NCBI GenBank assembly: GCA_015065205.1
Contig: SVQS01000069.1
Span: 1 to 9,211, forward strand
Source of the DNA: Oscillospiraceae bacterium
GTDB taxonomy: Bacteria; Bacillota; Clostridia; Oscillospirales; CAG-272
Length of the DNA: 9,211 nucleotides
Direction: 5' to 3'
Position numbers and translations under genes: made by a program. The notes under the pieces are model-generated. The model saw nothing but the letters and a program-made list of their open reading frames with translations, was not told where the DNA came from and did not search any database. Of the stretch, positions 1 through 6,400 are shown one piece after another (the stretch's first letter is position 1; each line of letters starts with the position of its first letter).

Positions 1-1
1 T

Positions 2-178
2 CTGACCTTTCGGGAGTTCTCGCCTTACATCGGGGAGTGCCGCTACACCAAGTGCTCCCACACCAAAGAGGAAGGCTGTGCCATTCTCGCCGCTGTCAAG
101 TCAGGTGTCATTCCCAAGTCGCGCCACGCGAGCTTTCTCTCACTTTATGAGGTGCTAAAAAAGAAAACGAAGTGGTAA
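2..178 (+). CDS. rsgA: Ribosome small subunit-dependent GTPase A, C-terminal end (partial)
   Basis: The 5' part lies outside the window; the frame is open from base 2 and ends with TAA at 176-178, giving the last 58 residues. The segment starts L-T-F-R-E-F and carries a Cys/His cluster C13-x4-C18-x-H20-x5-C26, followed by a short helical end rich in Lys. This is the zinc-binding C-terminal domain of RsgA (YjeQ/YloQ), the circularly permuted GTPase that checks late 30S ribosome maturation in the cytoplasm. The spacing of the zinc ligands and the following A-I-L-A-A-V-K-S-G-V-I stretch fit the family well. The OB and GTPase domains cannot be checked here. It is a housekeeping gene and appears unrelated to the accessory genes downstream. 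Confidence 0.9.
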   Translation: MTFREFSPYIGECRYTKCSHTKEEGCAILAAVKSGVIPKSRHASFLSLYEVLKKKTKW

Positions 179-192
179 ATCGAATAGGAGAC

Positions 193-228
193 GCAGGGGA
201 AAACTTTTTGGAAAAAGTTTTCCCCTGC
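193..228. repeat. Perfect 17-bp inverted repeat after rsgA
   Basis: Two perfectly complementary 17-base arms (193-209 and 212-228) are separated by only GG. The arms read G-C-A-G-G-G-G, then four A, C and five T, and the complement. The hairpin begins 15 bases after the rsgA stop codon, so it may end or protect that transcript, but no T-tract follows the right arm, so it is not a canonical intrinsic terminator. From memory, similar GGGG-AAAA-C-TTTTT palindromes recur between genes of gut Clostridia, which would make it one copy of a dispersed repeat; I could not check this. Confidence 0.7.
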
Positions 229-590
229 ACCCCTTTCAAAAACTCTCTTACAAAAATATCGAAAGTGAACTCCAAAGATACGGACAGACAGTCGACGCAA
301 GCGAGAGCTTGCTTTTGCTGCCGCGAGCGGCTAGGTAGCGAAGCGGCGCGAACGGAATGAATGACAGTTCAGTGGACTGTCAGAACGTGAGCGTGACCGA
401 GCCGAAGCGAGACCTACCGAGACCCTGCTCGTTAAGAGAGTTGTTTCACTCATAAAACGGGAGGAGCAAGCCCCTCCCCTACCTATCTTCATAATTTCAT
501 TTATAAAACCAAGCCAAACTACGGAGTTTTTGTTTCCCTTGTAGGGACCGACGTCCCGCCGCCTTTTCGCTCTGAAATACAACCAGTGGT
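229..590. other. Gene-free, hairpin-rich intergenic element
   Basis: About 360 bases hold no plausible gene; open frames here have no RBS or protein character. Several hairpins follow one another: 297-302/307-312 (GCAAGC arms, GAGA tetraloop of the GNRA type), 320-323/328-331 (GCCG/CGGC), 362-370/374-382 (TGACAGT arms, extended by one G-U and one C-G pair), 459-464/473-478 (GGGAGG/CCTCCC) and 544-548/553-557 (GGGAC/GTCCC, loop CGAC). The middle part (about 285-430) is GC-rich with many GCGA/AGCG words, unlike the AT-rich DNA on both sides. This suggests a dispersed non-autonomous repeat or a structured RNA; no transposase or clear terminal repeats are visible. Confidence 0.5.
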
Positions 591-616
591 AGAAAAAATA
601 TTAAAATAGTTGTATG

Positions 617-644
617 TTGACTTTTCTTTTGTATGTGATATCAT
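617..644 (+). promoter_or_regulatory. Sigma-A-type promoter of the broken Xre gene
   Basis: TTGACT (617-622) and TATCAT (639-644) are separated by 16 bases. This puts a transcript start about 35 bases ahead of the ATG at 686. The -10 box overlaps the palindrome TGATATCA, which could be an operator, but a palindrome of eight bases in AT-rich DNA is weak evidence. Confidence 0.5.
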
Positions 645-685
645 AAAGTCAGAACCGGCTCAATAACAAAATAACGAGGTAAAAA

Positions 686-937
686 ATGAGCAAAAACTTT
701 TCTGACAACTTTAAGTCTATGAGAAAGCAGAGGGGGTTAACGCAGGAACAAATTGCTGAAGCGTTGGGAGTATCTTGTCAAACCGTTAGGAAGTGAGAAA
801 CCAATTCCTCTTATCTCAATAAGAAAATAAGATATGTGGCGAGGAAGAAGAAAGATGCTCAAAAAACTTTAGAGTTGGTTAATAATATCTTGAAAACTGA
901 CAAAACTTGTGATATAATAGCATTATACAAGAGATGA
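686..937 (+). pseudogene. Small Xre-family HTH regulator, interrupted by a stop codon
   Basis: The ATG at 686 follows a GAGG ribosome binding site (676-679) at six bases. The first 36 codons encode an N-terminal Cro/CI-type helix-turn-helix: M-R-K-Q-R-G-L-T-Q-E-Q-I-A-E-A-L-G-V-S, then a recognition helix ending Q-T-V-R-K. The next codon is TGA (794-796), where this family almost always has Trp in the motif K-W-E. The frame continues with E-T-N-S-S-Y and runs on for 46 codons to TGA at 935-937, but that part lacks the usual helices 4 and 5 (P-D-l-e-l-L-p-k-L-a-d-l-F), so an internal deletion or shift probably also occurred. Either a 36-residue fragment is made or the gene is dead. The intact promoter and RBS suggest recent decay. 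It could once have controlled the two-component operon downstream; this is inference from position. Confidence 0.7.
890..918 (+). promoter_or_regulatory. Sigma-A-type promoter of the two-component operon
   Basis: TTGAAA (890-895), a 17-base spacer, and a perfect TATAAT (913-918) preceded by TG at 910-911 (extended -10). The predicted start near 925 leaves a leader of about 85 bases before the regulator gene. The promoter lies inside the 3' end of the broken Xre reading frame, supporting the idea that this frame is no longer under coding constraint. In the leader, two near-identical 10-base words (966-975 and 985-994, C-A-A/T-T-A-C-A-C-A-A) stand 19 bases apart in the same orientation, a layout like the paired boxes bound by LytTR proteins. 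Confidence 0.65.
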
Positions 938-1010
938 GCGAATACTATTTTGGGTTGAAATAAGTCAATACACAAATACGACCTCATTACACAACAAAGG
1001 ATGAATTCTT

Positions 1011-1724
1011 ATGATCAAAATTGCAATCGTTGAAGATGATTTTACCTATTCGAATCAGTTGGAAAGCTATCTTCATAAATATGAAATCGAATATGGCGAG
1101 GCGTTTGAGATCACGATCTATACAGATGGCAATGCGATTGTGCAGGATTATCACTCGCAATTTGATATCATCTTGATGGATATTGAAATGCGATATATGG
1201 ACGGAATGTCGGCTGCGGAAGCAATTCGCAGAATTGATAAAGAGGTGGTAATCATCTTTATCACTTACACGCCGCAATATGCTATTCGCGGTTATGCTGT
1301 TGAGGCATTGGATTATATTGTAAAGCCTGTTTCTTATTTCGCTTTTTCGCAACGCTTGGCCCGCGCCATTATTCGCATGAAAAAACGCGAACAAAAAAGT
1401 GTTATTATAACGGTTAAGGGAGGAGTTGTTCGCCTTGCTGCCAACTCCATTTATTACATCGAAAGCCAAGGGCACGACATCATCTACCACACTTCACTTG
1501 GAGATTACGTTACTTCCGGTACGCTCAGGGATGCAGAAGAGGCCTTAAAGAGCCTTCATTTCTTTCGCGGAAGCAAGTGGTACCTCATCAATCTTTCGCA
1601 GGTAGCGGGGCTTGAGGATGGATCTGCAAAGCTTAAGGGGGGCAAACCGGTGCCGCTTAGTCGCAGTCGTAAAAAAGAGTTTATGGAAGCCCTAGCGCAG
1701 TACTGGGATGAGGTGATGAAATGA
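1011..1724 (+). CDS. LytTR-family response regulator (AgrA/VirR-like)
   Basis: A 237-residue cytoplasmic transcription regulator. Residues 1-120 form a CheY-like receiver: acidic pair D9-D10, phospho-acceptor D57 in I-L-M-D-I-E-M, switch Thr T85 in I-F-I-T-Y, and K105 in the V-K-P motif. The A-L-D-Y-I-V-K-P-V wording is typical of LytTR regulators. Residues about 127-230 form the LytTR DNA-binding domain (I-Y-Y-I-E-S-Q-G-H, then F-F-R-G-S-K-W-Y-L-I-N-L), which binds pairs of short direct repeats. The ATG is preceded by AAAGGA nine bases upstream. Its stop overlaps the start of the kinase gene (ATGA), so the two are translated together and are surely partners. Which genes it controls is not visible; its own leader and the convergent polysaccharide cluster are candidates. 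Confidence 0.93.
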   Translation: MIKIAIVEDDFTYSNQLESYLHKYEIEYGEAFEITIYTDGNAIVQDYHSQFDIILMDIEMRYMDGMSAAEAIRRIDKEVVIIFITYTPQYAIRGYAVEALDYIVKPVSYFAFSQRLARAIIRMKKREQKSVIITVKGGVVRLAANSIYYIESQGHDIIYHTSLGDYVTSGTLRDAEEALKSLHFFRGSKWYLINLSQVAGLEDGSAKLKGGKPVPLSRSRKKEFMEALAQYWDEVMK

Positions 1725-3034
1725 TCGGCAATGCAATACCGGATATTCCGAGACTGTATACCGCTCTTGCCGAGTGGCTTTCTTGCATGGTTATCGTTCT
1801 TTCTTTCAAACCCGCCATCAGTCGCTATAAGGTTGCGCTTTTTTCGGTACTTTATCTTGGTGTGCTAATTGCCTTTATGGAACTAACTGCAACGGTTGTT
1901 CTTTGGTTATGGTTGCCCTGTATGCTTGTGGCTTTTTTCCTTATGACAGGCTTTGTTTTTCTCTGCACCAAGGCAAACTATTATGAGAGTGTTTACTATG
2001 CCGTTTTGGCTTTTTCTACCGCTGAGTGTATTGCCTCTATAGAGTGGCAGATTATCCACTACACCTATCGTGACGTTTCACCAACACCTCTGTGGGCAGA
2101 AGTGTTGGTGCTTGTGTTGGTTTACGGCATTTTGGTGTTTATCGAGTATCAAATGTTCAACCGCCGCGTATCCATTGATAGCTCTTACCACATCAATAAA
2201 CGAGACTGGTTTACTGCCATTTTTATTGCCGCTGTTGTATTTATGCTCAGTAATCTGCGTTTCGTTACCGACAATATGGCCGCTGCAGGGCAGTATTCAC
2301 GCGAAATTGCAACTGCAAGAACGTTGGTCGATATTGCGGGTGTCGCCGTGCTTTATGCACACTATGTATCCTGCCGTAACGAAGCCATACGCGCCGAGCT
2401 TGAGGCTGTGCAAAACACCCTGCAATCGCAATATCAACAATACAAGCAGTCGCGTGAAAGCATTGATCTGATCAATATGAAGTACCATGATCTCAAGCAC
2501 CAAATCGGGTATTTGCGCGATGAGCCGGATGCAAATAAACGAAATGCTTTTCTCAATCGACTTGAAAATGACATCAAAAGCTTTGAACTCCAAAACAAAA
2601 CAGGGAATGCGGTGCTGGATACAATTCTAACGAGCAAAAGCCTTTATTGTTATAAGCACGGTATTACTATGACCTGTGTGGCAGATGGAAAATTGCTTGA
2701 TTTTATGGAGGCCATGGATATTTGCAGTATTTTTGGTAACGCGCTCGATAATGCCATTGAATCTGTACTTCATATCAAAGATAAAGAAAAGCGGCTCATC
2801 CATGTTACGGTGTCACAACTGAATGATTTTGTGATGATTCGTATTGAAAACTATTACGAGGATGTGCTCCAAACCGATGGAGAAAATTATTTGACCACCA
2901 AACGAGATAAGCGCCATCACGGATGGGGCATTAAGAGTATCAAATATACCGCCCACCGCTACGACGGTGCGGTTTACATCAACGCAGACAATAATTGGTT
3001 CGATATCAAAATTGCAATTCCCAAAAAAGCTTAA
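1721..3034 (+). CDS. GHKL-type sensor histidine kinase, AgrC/VirS-like, polytopic membrane protein
   Basis: 437 residues. The first ~215 are very hydrophobic, with about six to seven membrane segments and no large extracellular loop, as in peptide-sensing AgrC/ComD kinases. A likely coiled coil follows (about 222-250, E/Q/L-rich), then the phospho-acceptor H256 in K-Y-H-D-L-K-H. The catalytic domain is of the HATPase_c_5 class: N-box N340-A-L-D-N-A-I-E-S and G-box H400-G-W-G-I-K-S, ending with a typical beta strand W-F-D-I-K-I-A-I-P. It should phosphorylate the LytTR regulator encoded just upstream, whose gene overlaps it by four bases. No agrB or agrD-like genes accompany it, so the stimulus is unknown; it may sense an unlinked peptide or an envelope signal. 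All key residues are present, so it should be active. Confidence 0.92.
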   Translation: MIGNAIPDIPRLYTALAEWLSCMVIVLSFKPAISRYKVALFSVLYLGVLIAFMELTATVVLWLWLPCMLVAFFLMTGFVFLCTKANYYESVYYAVLAFSTAECIASIEWQIIHYTYRDVSPTPLWAEVLVLVLVYGILVFIEYQMFNRRVSIDSSYHINKRDWFTAIFIAAVVFMLSNLRFVTDNMAAAGQYSREIATARTLVDIAGVAVLYAHYVSCRNEAIRAELEAVQNTLQSQYQQYKQSRESIDLINMKYHDLKHQIGYLRDEPDANKRNAFLNRLENDIKSFELQNKTGNAVLDTILTSKSLYCYKHGITMTCVADGKLLDFMEAMDICSIFGNALDNAIESVLHIKDKEKRLIHVTVSQLNDFVMIRIENYYEDVLQTDGENYLTTKRDKRHHGWGIKSIKYTAHRYDGAVYINADNNWFDIKIAIPKKA

Positions 3035-3048
3035 AGCTTATCAGTGCT

Positions 3049-3096
3049 GTAAAAAAGAGGACGCGCAAGACTTGTCTTGCGCGTCCTCTTTTTTAC
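3049..3096. terminator. Bidirectional intrinsic terminator between convergent operons
   Basis: Two perfectly complementary 23-base arms (3049-3071 and 3074-3096) with TT between them. The GC-rich core (G-A-G-G-A-C-G-C-G-C-A-A-G-A-C) is flanked by six A upstream and six T downstream, so it works as an intrinsic terminator on both strands. It lies 15 bases after the kinase stop and 31 bases beyond the stop of the minus-strand GH3 gene, and so separates the two convergent units. Confidence 0.93.
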
Positions 3097-3126
3097 AAAA
3101 TTGGTTTCATTCGGTTTTTCGAGTTG

Positions 3127-4938
3127 TTATACAAATTCGATTTCCAAATTGTCGTCAACAACCCAAATGATATTTTTGGGCTTGCGAATTCTTCTTACCA
3201 ATACGATGCTCATCCAAGCAAGTCCTACAACGGCAAGGATATCCCAACCAATGAGGATGAGCTTGTAATAAGCAAATCCCTTTACATATTCAACACCGTG
3301 AACAAAGCCGTTCATACCTGCGGAGTTGACTACCGTATAGAGAATATGGTGAGCTGCCTCGCGGCCGAGTTCTTGATATTCGGGATACTTAGAAATATCA
3401 AACCCGAACAAAGCATCCATACCGACCGTCTTGAGCTTGGCGTCACCGCCGGCTCCAAGAGTTTGCAGGGTTCCCATATAGGAGCCTTTGCCTCTGCCAA
3501 CCTCGTAGTCGGTCAAAACAAAGCCGTTAAAGCCCCATTCGCCTCTGAGGACCTCGGTGATGAGGTAGTAGTGACCGCCCGCCCAAGTAGCGCCTATGCG
3601 GTTAAAGGAGGTCATTACAGCGGTGGCTGCAGGAACGGTAGCGGTTTCCCAGGTGTAGCCTGTGATCTTGCCGTCTTCGTTTCTTTCGGCCTTGTTGTAG
3701 TTGATCTCAACCGTGTTACCGACAATGGTCATTTCAAAGGGCTTGAGATAGATCTCGCGAATGGTCTGTTCGTCTGCAAATGTTGCAAGACCGCGTTCAT
3801 CGCGATGGGTTTCCTGATCGTTGAGGGCAAAGTGCTTGATAAATGCGTACATACCCTTTTGTGCTGCACCGTTGACCTCAGCTTTGCCGAGCACGCCCGA
3901 AAGGAAGGCATCCTCGGAGTAGTATTCAAAGTTTCTTCCTGCAAAGGGAGTGCGGTGAATGTTGATGCCGGGGCCGTACCAGCCACAAGTCTTGGAATAC
4001 AGACCGTCCTCGGCAATGCCGCGCCCCATATCCTCGGCAAGCTGAACGTTCCAAGCGCAAGCCAGCATATACTGCGTGGGCCAGGTCATTGCCTGCAAGC
4101 CCTCGCCAATGGGCATAGAGCCGTGAGCGATGATGTCGTTCAGTCCCGCAGGGCCATCGAGGTCGGTGACCTTGGGCTTGTTAATGGATTTCATTTCGGG
4201 GGAGCAGTATCCGCACTCGTCAATCAGCTTAGAAAGTTCTTCAAGGGTGATTTGGTCGAGCAGTTTATCCCAAAGCGGATCGTCATAGGGGAGTCCACGC
4301 AAGTCGATCAGGTCAAGATCGCCTTCTTTTCCAAAAACAACGTTTTTGACTTCGTTGGTCAGGTTCGGATTGAGAGAGTCTTCGGATTCGAGAATTTTCT
4401 TGATGAAATCGGTTACGGCCTTTTGGAATTGCTTACCGCCAACCTCTGCGCGGCTATTTGCGCTTGAGACTGTACCGTAACGCAGTCCGTTATTCTCCAT
4501 CACGCTCCAATCACTTCTCGAAAGATATACAGCGTCATCAAGAGTGGTGTTGGTAAATTGATTTTGAATGGTTTGTAAGCCCTCTGCTGCAACCGAATAG
4601 GAGGTGTAGTCGGCAGTTGTTTGCACATAAAGACCTACCATCTTCTCGCCTGCGGGGGAGGATGTGTCATCCTGCTTGCCTGCTACCAATTTGGAAGCAT
4701 CGATGGCTTTTTCCAAAAGGATGAGGTTGATCGCCTCGTGCGCATTGCTTGCGGCGGTGATGTAGTAGTTGCCTGCGTCAAGAACATAGCCGCCCTTGCC
4801 GTCATTTGCGTTAACGTCATAGCTGGTCAAGTCCTTGAGGCTGACAGAAACGGTTACTGTTTCGGAGGCACCGGGGGCAAGGCTTGCGGTTTTTGCAAAG
4901 CCAACGAGCAGAACAGAGGATTTCTCCACGCCGCCCAC
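3127..4938 (-). CDS. GH3 beta-glucosidase of permuted-domain type, 5'-truncated (probably a gene remnant)
   Basis: The open frame encodes 603 residues if read from a GTG at 4938. Residues 1-80 match the end of a fibronectin III-like domain (G-G-V-E-K-S then A-P-G-A-S-E-T-V-T-V). Residues about 180-500 are the GH3 catalytic barrel: D261-G-P-A-G-L, K368-H-F, and the nucleophile D477 in G-F-V-L-T-D-Y-E. A membrane helix near 560-585 and a basic R-R-I-R-K-P tail follow. Here the FnIII-like domain precedes the barrel, as in the domain-swapped GH3 enzymes of Butyrivibrio BglA type, in which the GH3 C-domain comes first. That C-domain, which normally supplies the acid/base, and any export signal are missing. 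Family-like sequence (Y-A-Q-A-P-Y-T) continues up to about 4959, beyond the GTG, then meets a TAA at 4963-4965, 20 bases from the GH16 gene. No Shine-Dalgarno precedes the GTG. Activity is unlikely. Confidence 0.8.
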   Translation of the reverse strand: MGGVEKSSVLLVGFAKTASLAPGASETVTVSVSLKDLTSYDVNANDGKGGYVLDAGNYYITAASNAHEAINLILLEKAIDASKLVAGKQDDTSSPAGEKMVGLYVQTTADYTSYSVAAEGLQTIQNQFTNTTLDDAVYLSRSDWSVMENNGLRYGTVSSANSRAEVGGKQFQKAVTDFIKKILESEDSLNPNLTNEVKNVVFGKEGDLDLIDLRGLPYDDPLWDKLLDQITLEELSKLIDECGYCSPEMKSINKPKVTDLDGPAGLNDIIAHGSMPIGEGLQAMTWPTQYMLACAWNVQLAEDMGRGIAEDGLYSKTCGWYGPGINIHRTPFAGRNFEYYSEDAFLSGVLGKAEVNGAAQKGMYAFIKHFALNDQETHRDERGLATFADEQTIREIYLKPFEMTIVGNTVEINYNKAERNEDGKITGYTWETATVPAATAVMTSFNRIGATWAGGHYYLITEVLRGEWGFNGFVLTDYEVGRGKGSYMGTLQTLGAGGDAKLKTVGMDALFGFDISKYPEYQELGREAAHHILYTVVNSAGMNGFVHGVEYVKGFAYYKLILIGWDILAVVGLAWMSIVLVRRIRKPKNIIWVVDDNLEIEFV

Positions 4939-4951
4939 AGTGTAAGGTGCT

Positions 4952-4982
4952 TGCGCGTAGATTTATTGTATATAATCGCGCA
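4952..4982. other. Inverted repeat at the GH16/GH3 junction
   Basis: TGCGCG (4952-4957) and CGCGCA (4977-4982) flank 19 AT-rich bases. The right arm ends directly at the GH16 stop codon (4983-4985, minus strand); the left arm is the first recognisable coding sequence of the truncated GH3. The short palindrome at the breakpoint may reflect the deletion that removed the start of GH3, or a weak hairpin. No insertion sequence is present. Confidence 0.4.
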
Positions 4983-5792
4983 TTACTCGGCGCTTTTATA
5001 TCCTATCCATTGGTATTGGGCGGTTACGGGAAGCTTTGTATCATCAAATTTTCCTGCCCAATTTGCATTTGTATCTGCCACGTTCCACAAATTCATCATA
5101 ATGTGGCCGTTGGTTGAGGGGATTTCGACAGTTGCACGGTGCACGGCTTTTCCGTCCACATACCATGTAATCGAATCGGGTTGCCAATCAAACCCGTATT
5201 CGTGAAAATCCTCTGCGGCATCAAATCCGAGCTCATAAACGTACTCGTGCCCACCCTTACCATTTGTGTAATAGTTGAACTGCACACATGTGGTGTCGTT
5301 GCCCAAAAATTCGATGTCAATTTCATCCCAAGGTCGCCCCGTATATGTAAAAAATGAAGAAATTACACCGGGACAGCTTGCTGACTTCATTGATACGGAA
5401 TAATATCCGTAAGAATATTTTGTATACGTTCGGTATTCCGCACCAACGTATCCGCCCGTGCCTTTGGTAAGAGAGAGGGTTAGAAGACCGTCGGCTATGG
5501 TTGCGTTGCTTCTTTGAAAAGAGCAGTTAAAAGGAGGACCATTGCCTCTGTCGTTGCGCGCCCAAAAGCCCTGAGGGGACCCGTTTGCAAAAATTGCTAT
5601 CTTGTCCGAGTCGGGAGTCCACCTATCGGGAATTGCATCCTTGAGTGGTTCGTTCTCACTCACCGATTCACTCTCACTGACCGATTCGGTAACAAAATTC
5701 TGAGAGAAATCGGGCATTTTAAAAAAGCAAGAAGAAAACAGCAGAGGAAGAAGAAGGAATAACAAACCGATTTTCAATGTTTTGTTTGCCAT
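4983..5792 (-). CDS. GH16 beta-1,3-1,4-glucanase (licheninase), lipoprotein
   Basis: 269 residues. K-T-L-K followed by a Leu-rich stretch and L-L-F-S-S-C22 form a lipoprotein signal, so the enzyme should be tethered by lipid to the outer face of the cell membrane. A short Ser/Glu/Val linker (about 35-50) follows. The GH16 domain spans roughly 60-266, with the catalytic motif W-D-E157-I-D-I-E161: E157 nucleophile, D159 helper, E161 acid/base. The E-x-D-x-E form without an extra residue, and the nearby F-L-G-N-D-T-T and Q-F-N-Y-Y-T-N-G, are the licheninase version rather than the laminarinase one. It should cleave beta-1,4 bonds next to beta-1,3 bonds in cereal beta-glucan and lichenan. The ATG is preceded by AAGGA at nine bases, lying inside the last codons of the gtrA-like gene, so the two are probably co-transcribed. 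Length is normal and the gene looks functional. Confidence 0.93.
   Translation of the reverse strand: MANKTLKIGLLFLLLPLLFSSCFFKMPDFSQNFVTESVSESESVSENEPLKDAIPDRWTPDSDKIAIFANGSPQGFWARNDRGNGPPFNCSFQRSNATIADGLLTLSLTKGTGGYVGAEYRTYTKYSYGYYSVSMKSASCPGVISSFFTYTGRPWDEIDIEFLGNDTTCVQFNYYTNGKGGHEYVYELGFDAAEDFHEYGFDWQPDSITWYVDGKAVHRATVEIPSTNGHIMMNLWNVADTNANWAGKFDDTKLPVTAQYQWIGYKSAE
5654..5689. repeat. Imperfect 18-bp tandem duplication in the GH16 linker
   Basis: Bases 5654-5671 and 5672-5689 match at 15 of 18 positions (core T-C-T-C-A-C-T-n-A-C-C-G-A-T-T-C). Read on the minus strand they encode the doubled Ser-Glu-Ser-Val-Ser-Glu part of the linker between the lipid anchor and the catalytic domain, a place where length can change freely. 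Confidence 0.7.
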
Positions 5793-5795
5793 ACA

Positions 5796-6368
5796 TTATG
5801 TTCCTTGAGTCTCTTTTTTTGCATCGTTAAAAACGATTTTGTTCACAATGAAGAACACCACCATCGAAATGCCGCCGTTGAGAACGGTGGTCACAATGTT
5901 GTATAGCCAACCGTCAACAAAGGTGCCGGCAACTGCAATCCAGATGCAGTTGATGGAGTTGACCACGCAGGTCACTACGCAAAATGCCAACAAATACCAT
6001 GCGCCTTGATAGAGCATATTGCCGTTTGAGCGAAAGACGTATTTTCTTTGAATGAAAAAATTGATGACCTCGCCAATAACCATTGCAATCATATAAGCAG
6101 TGAAATAGGAAACGCCGCCTTGTTCAGCACCATACCCGATAATGTACCATTTGAACTCGATGCCAAACAGGGAAATGTCGGTGCCGGGAAAGCCGAAATC
6201 ACGATTGCCCATAAAGGCAAACGCGGCAGGCAAGAACGTTAAAATTAAATATTTGAATACGGTAATTAAGTTGCTGACGATGATGAAAAGTCCACCCTCT
6301 CGCACCCAAACGGAAAGCTTGGGATGGTTCTTTGCAAAGGATTCCCACACTTGCTTGATTTTTTGCAT
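5796..6368 (-). CDS. GtrA-family membrane protein
   Basis: 190 residues with four predicted membrane helices (about 26-52, 86-112, 122-150, 156-182). The sequence V-I-G-E-V-I-N-F-F-I-Q-R-K-Y-V-F-R at the end of helix 2 is the hallmark of the GtrA family (PF04138), and the last helix ends V-N-K-I-V-F. GtrA proteins are thought to move or present lipid-linked sugars across the membrane for cell-surface polysaccharide glycosylation; the substrate is unknown here. The loop between helices 1 and 2 is longer than usual (about 33 residues, with G-N-R-D-F-G-F-P-G). The ATG has a strong GGAGGT five bases upstream. The GH16 gene begins three bases after its stop. Linkage to a secreted glucanase is unusual and may mean a role in the cell's own glycans or merely shared transcription. 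Confidence 0.85.
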   Translation of the reverse strand: MQKIKQVWESFAKNHPKLSVWVREGGLFIIVSNLITVFKYLILTFLPAAFAFMGNRDFGFPGTDISLFGIEFKWYIIGYGAEQGGVSYFTAYMIAMVIGEVINFFIQRKYVFRSNGNMLYQGAWYLLAFCVVTCVVNSINCIWIAVAGTFVDGWLYNIVTTVLNGGISMVVFFIVNKIVFNDAKKETQGT

Positions 6369-6400
6369 ATTGTACCTCCAAAAACAGAATTTCGTGTTTA

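Noticed and set aside
172..360. Plus-strand open frame of 62 codons overlapping the rsgA end
   Set aside because: It starts inside rsgA and runs through the 17-bp palindrome; no RBS and no recognisable domain.
331..582. Minus-strand open frame of 83 codons in the rsgA downstream region
   Set aside because: Arg/Ser-rich translation of the hairpin element, with no RBS and no protein-like hydrophobic pattern; stems explain the sequence better.
686..937. TGA at the Trp position taken as evidence for a UGA=Trp genetic code
   Set aside because: TGA ends the response regulator exactly at its family length and overlaps the kinase start, so TGA is a stop here.
2995..4467. Plus-strand open frame of 490 codons opposite the GH3 gene
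   Set aside because: It is the antisense shadow of the GH3 frame; it has low-complexity shadow composition, overlaps the kinase end and terminator, and has no RBS. The minus-strand frame carries clear GH3 motifs.
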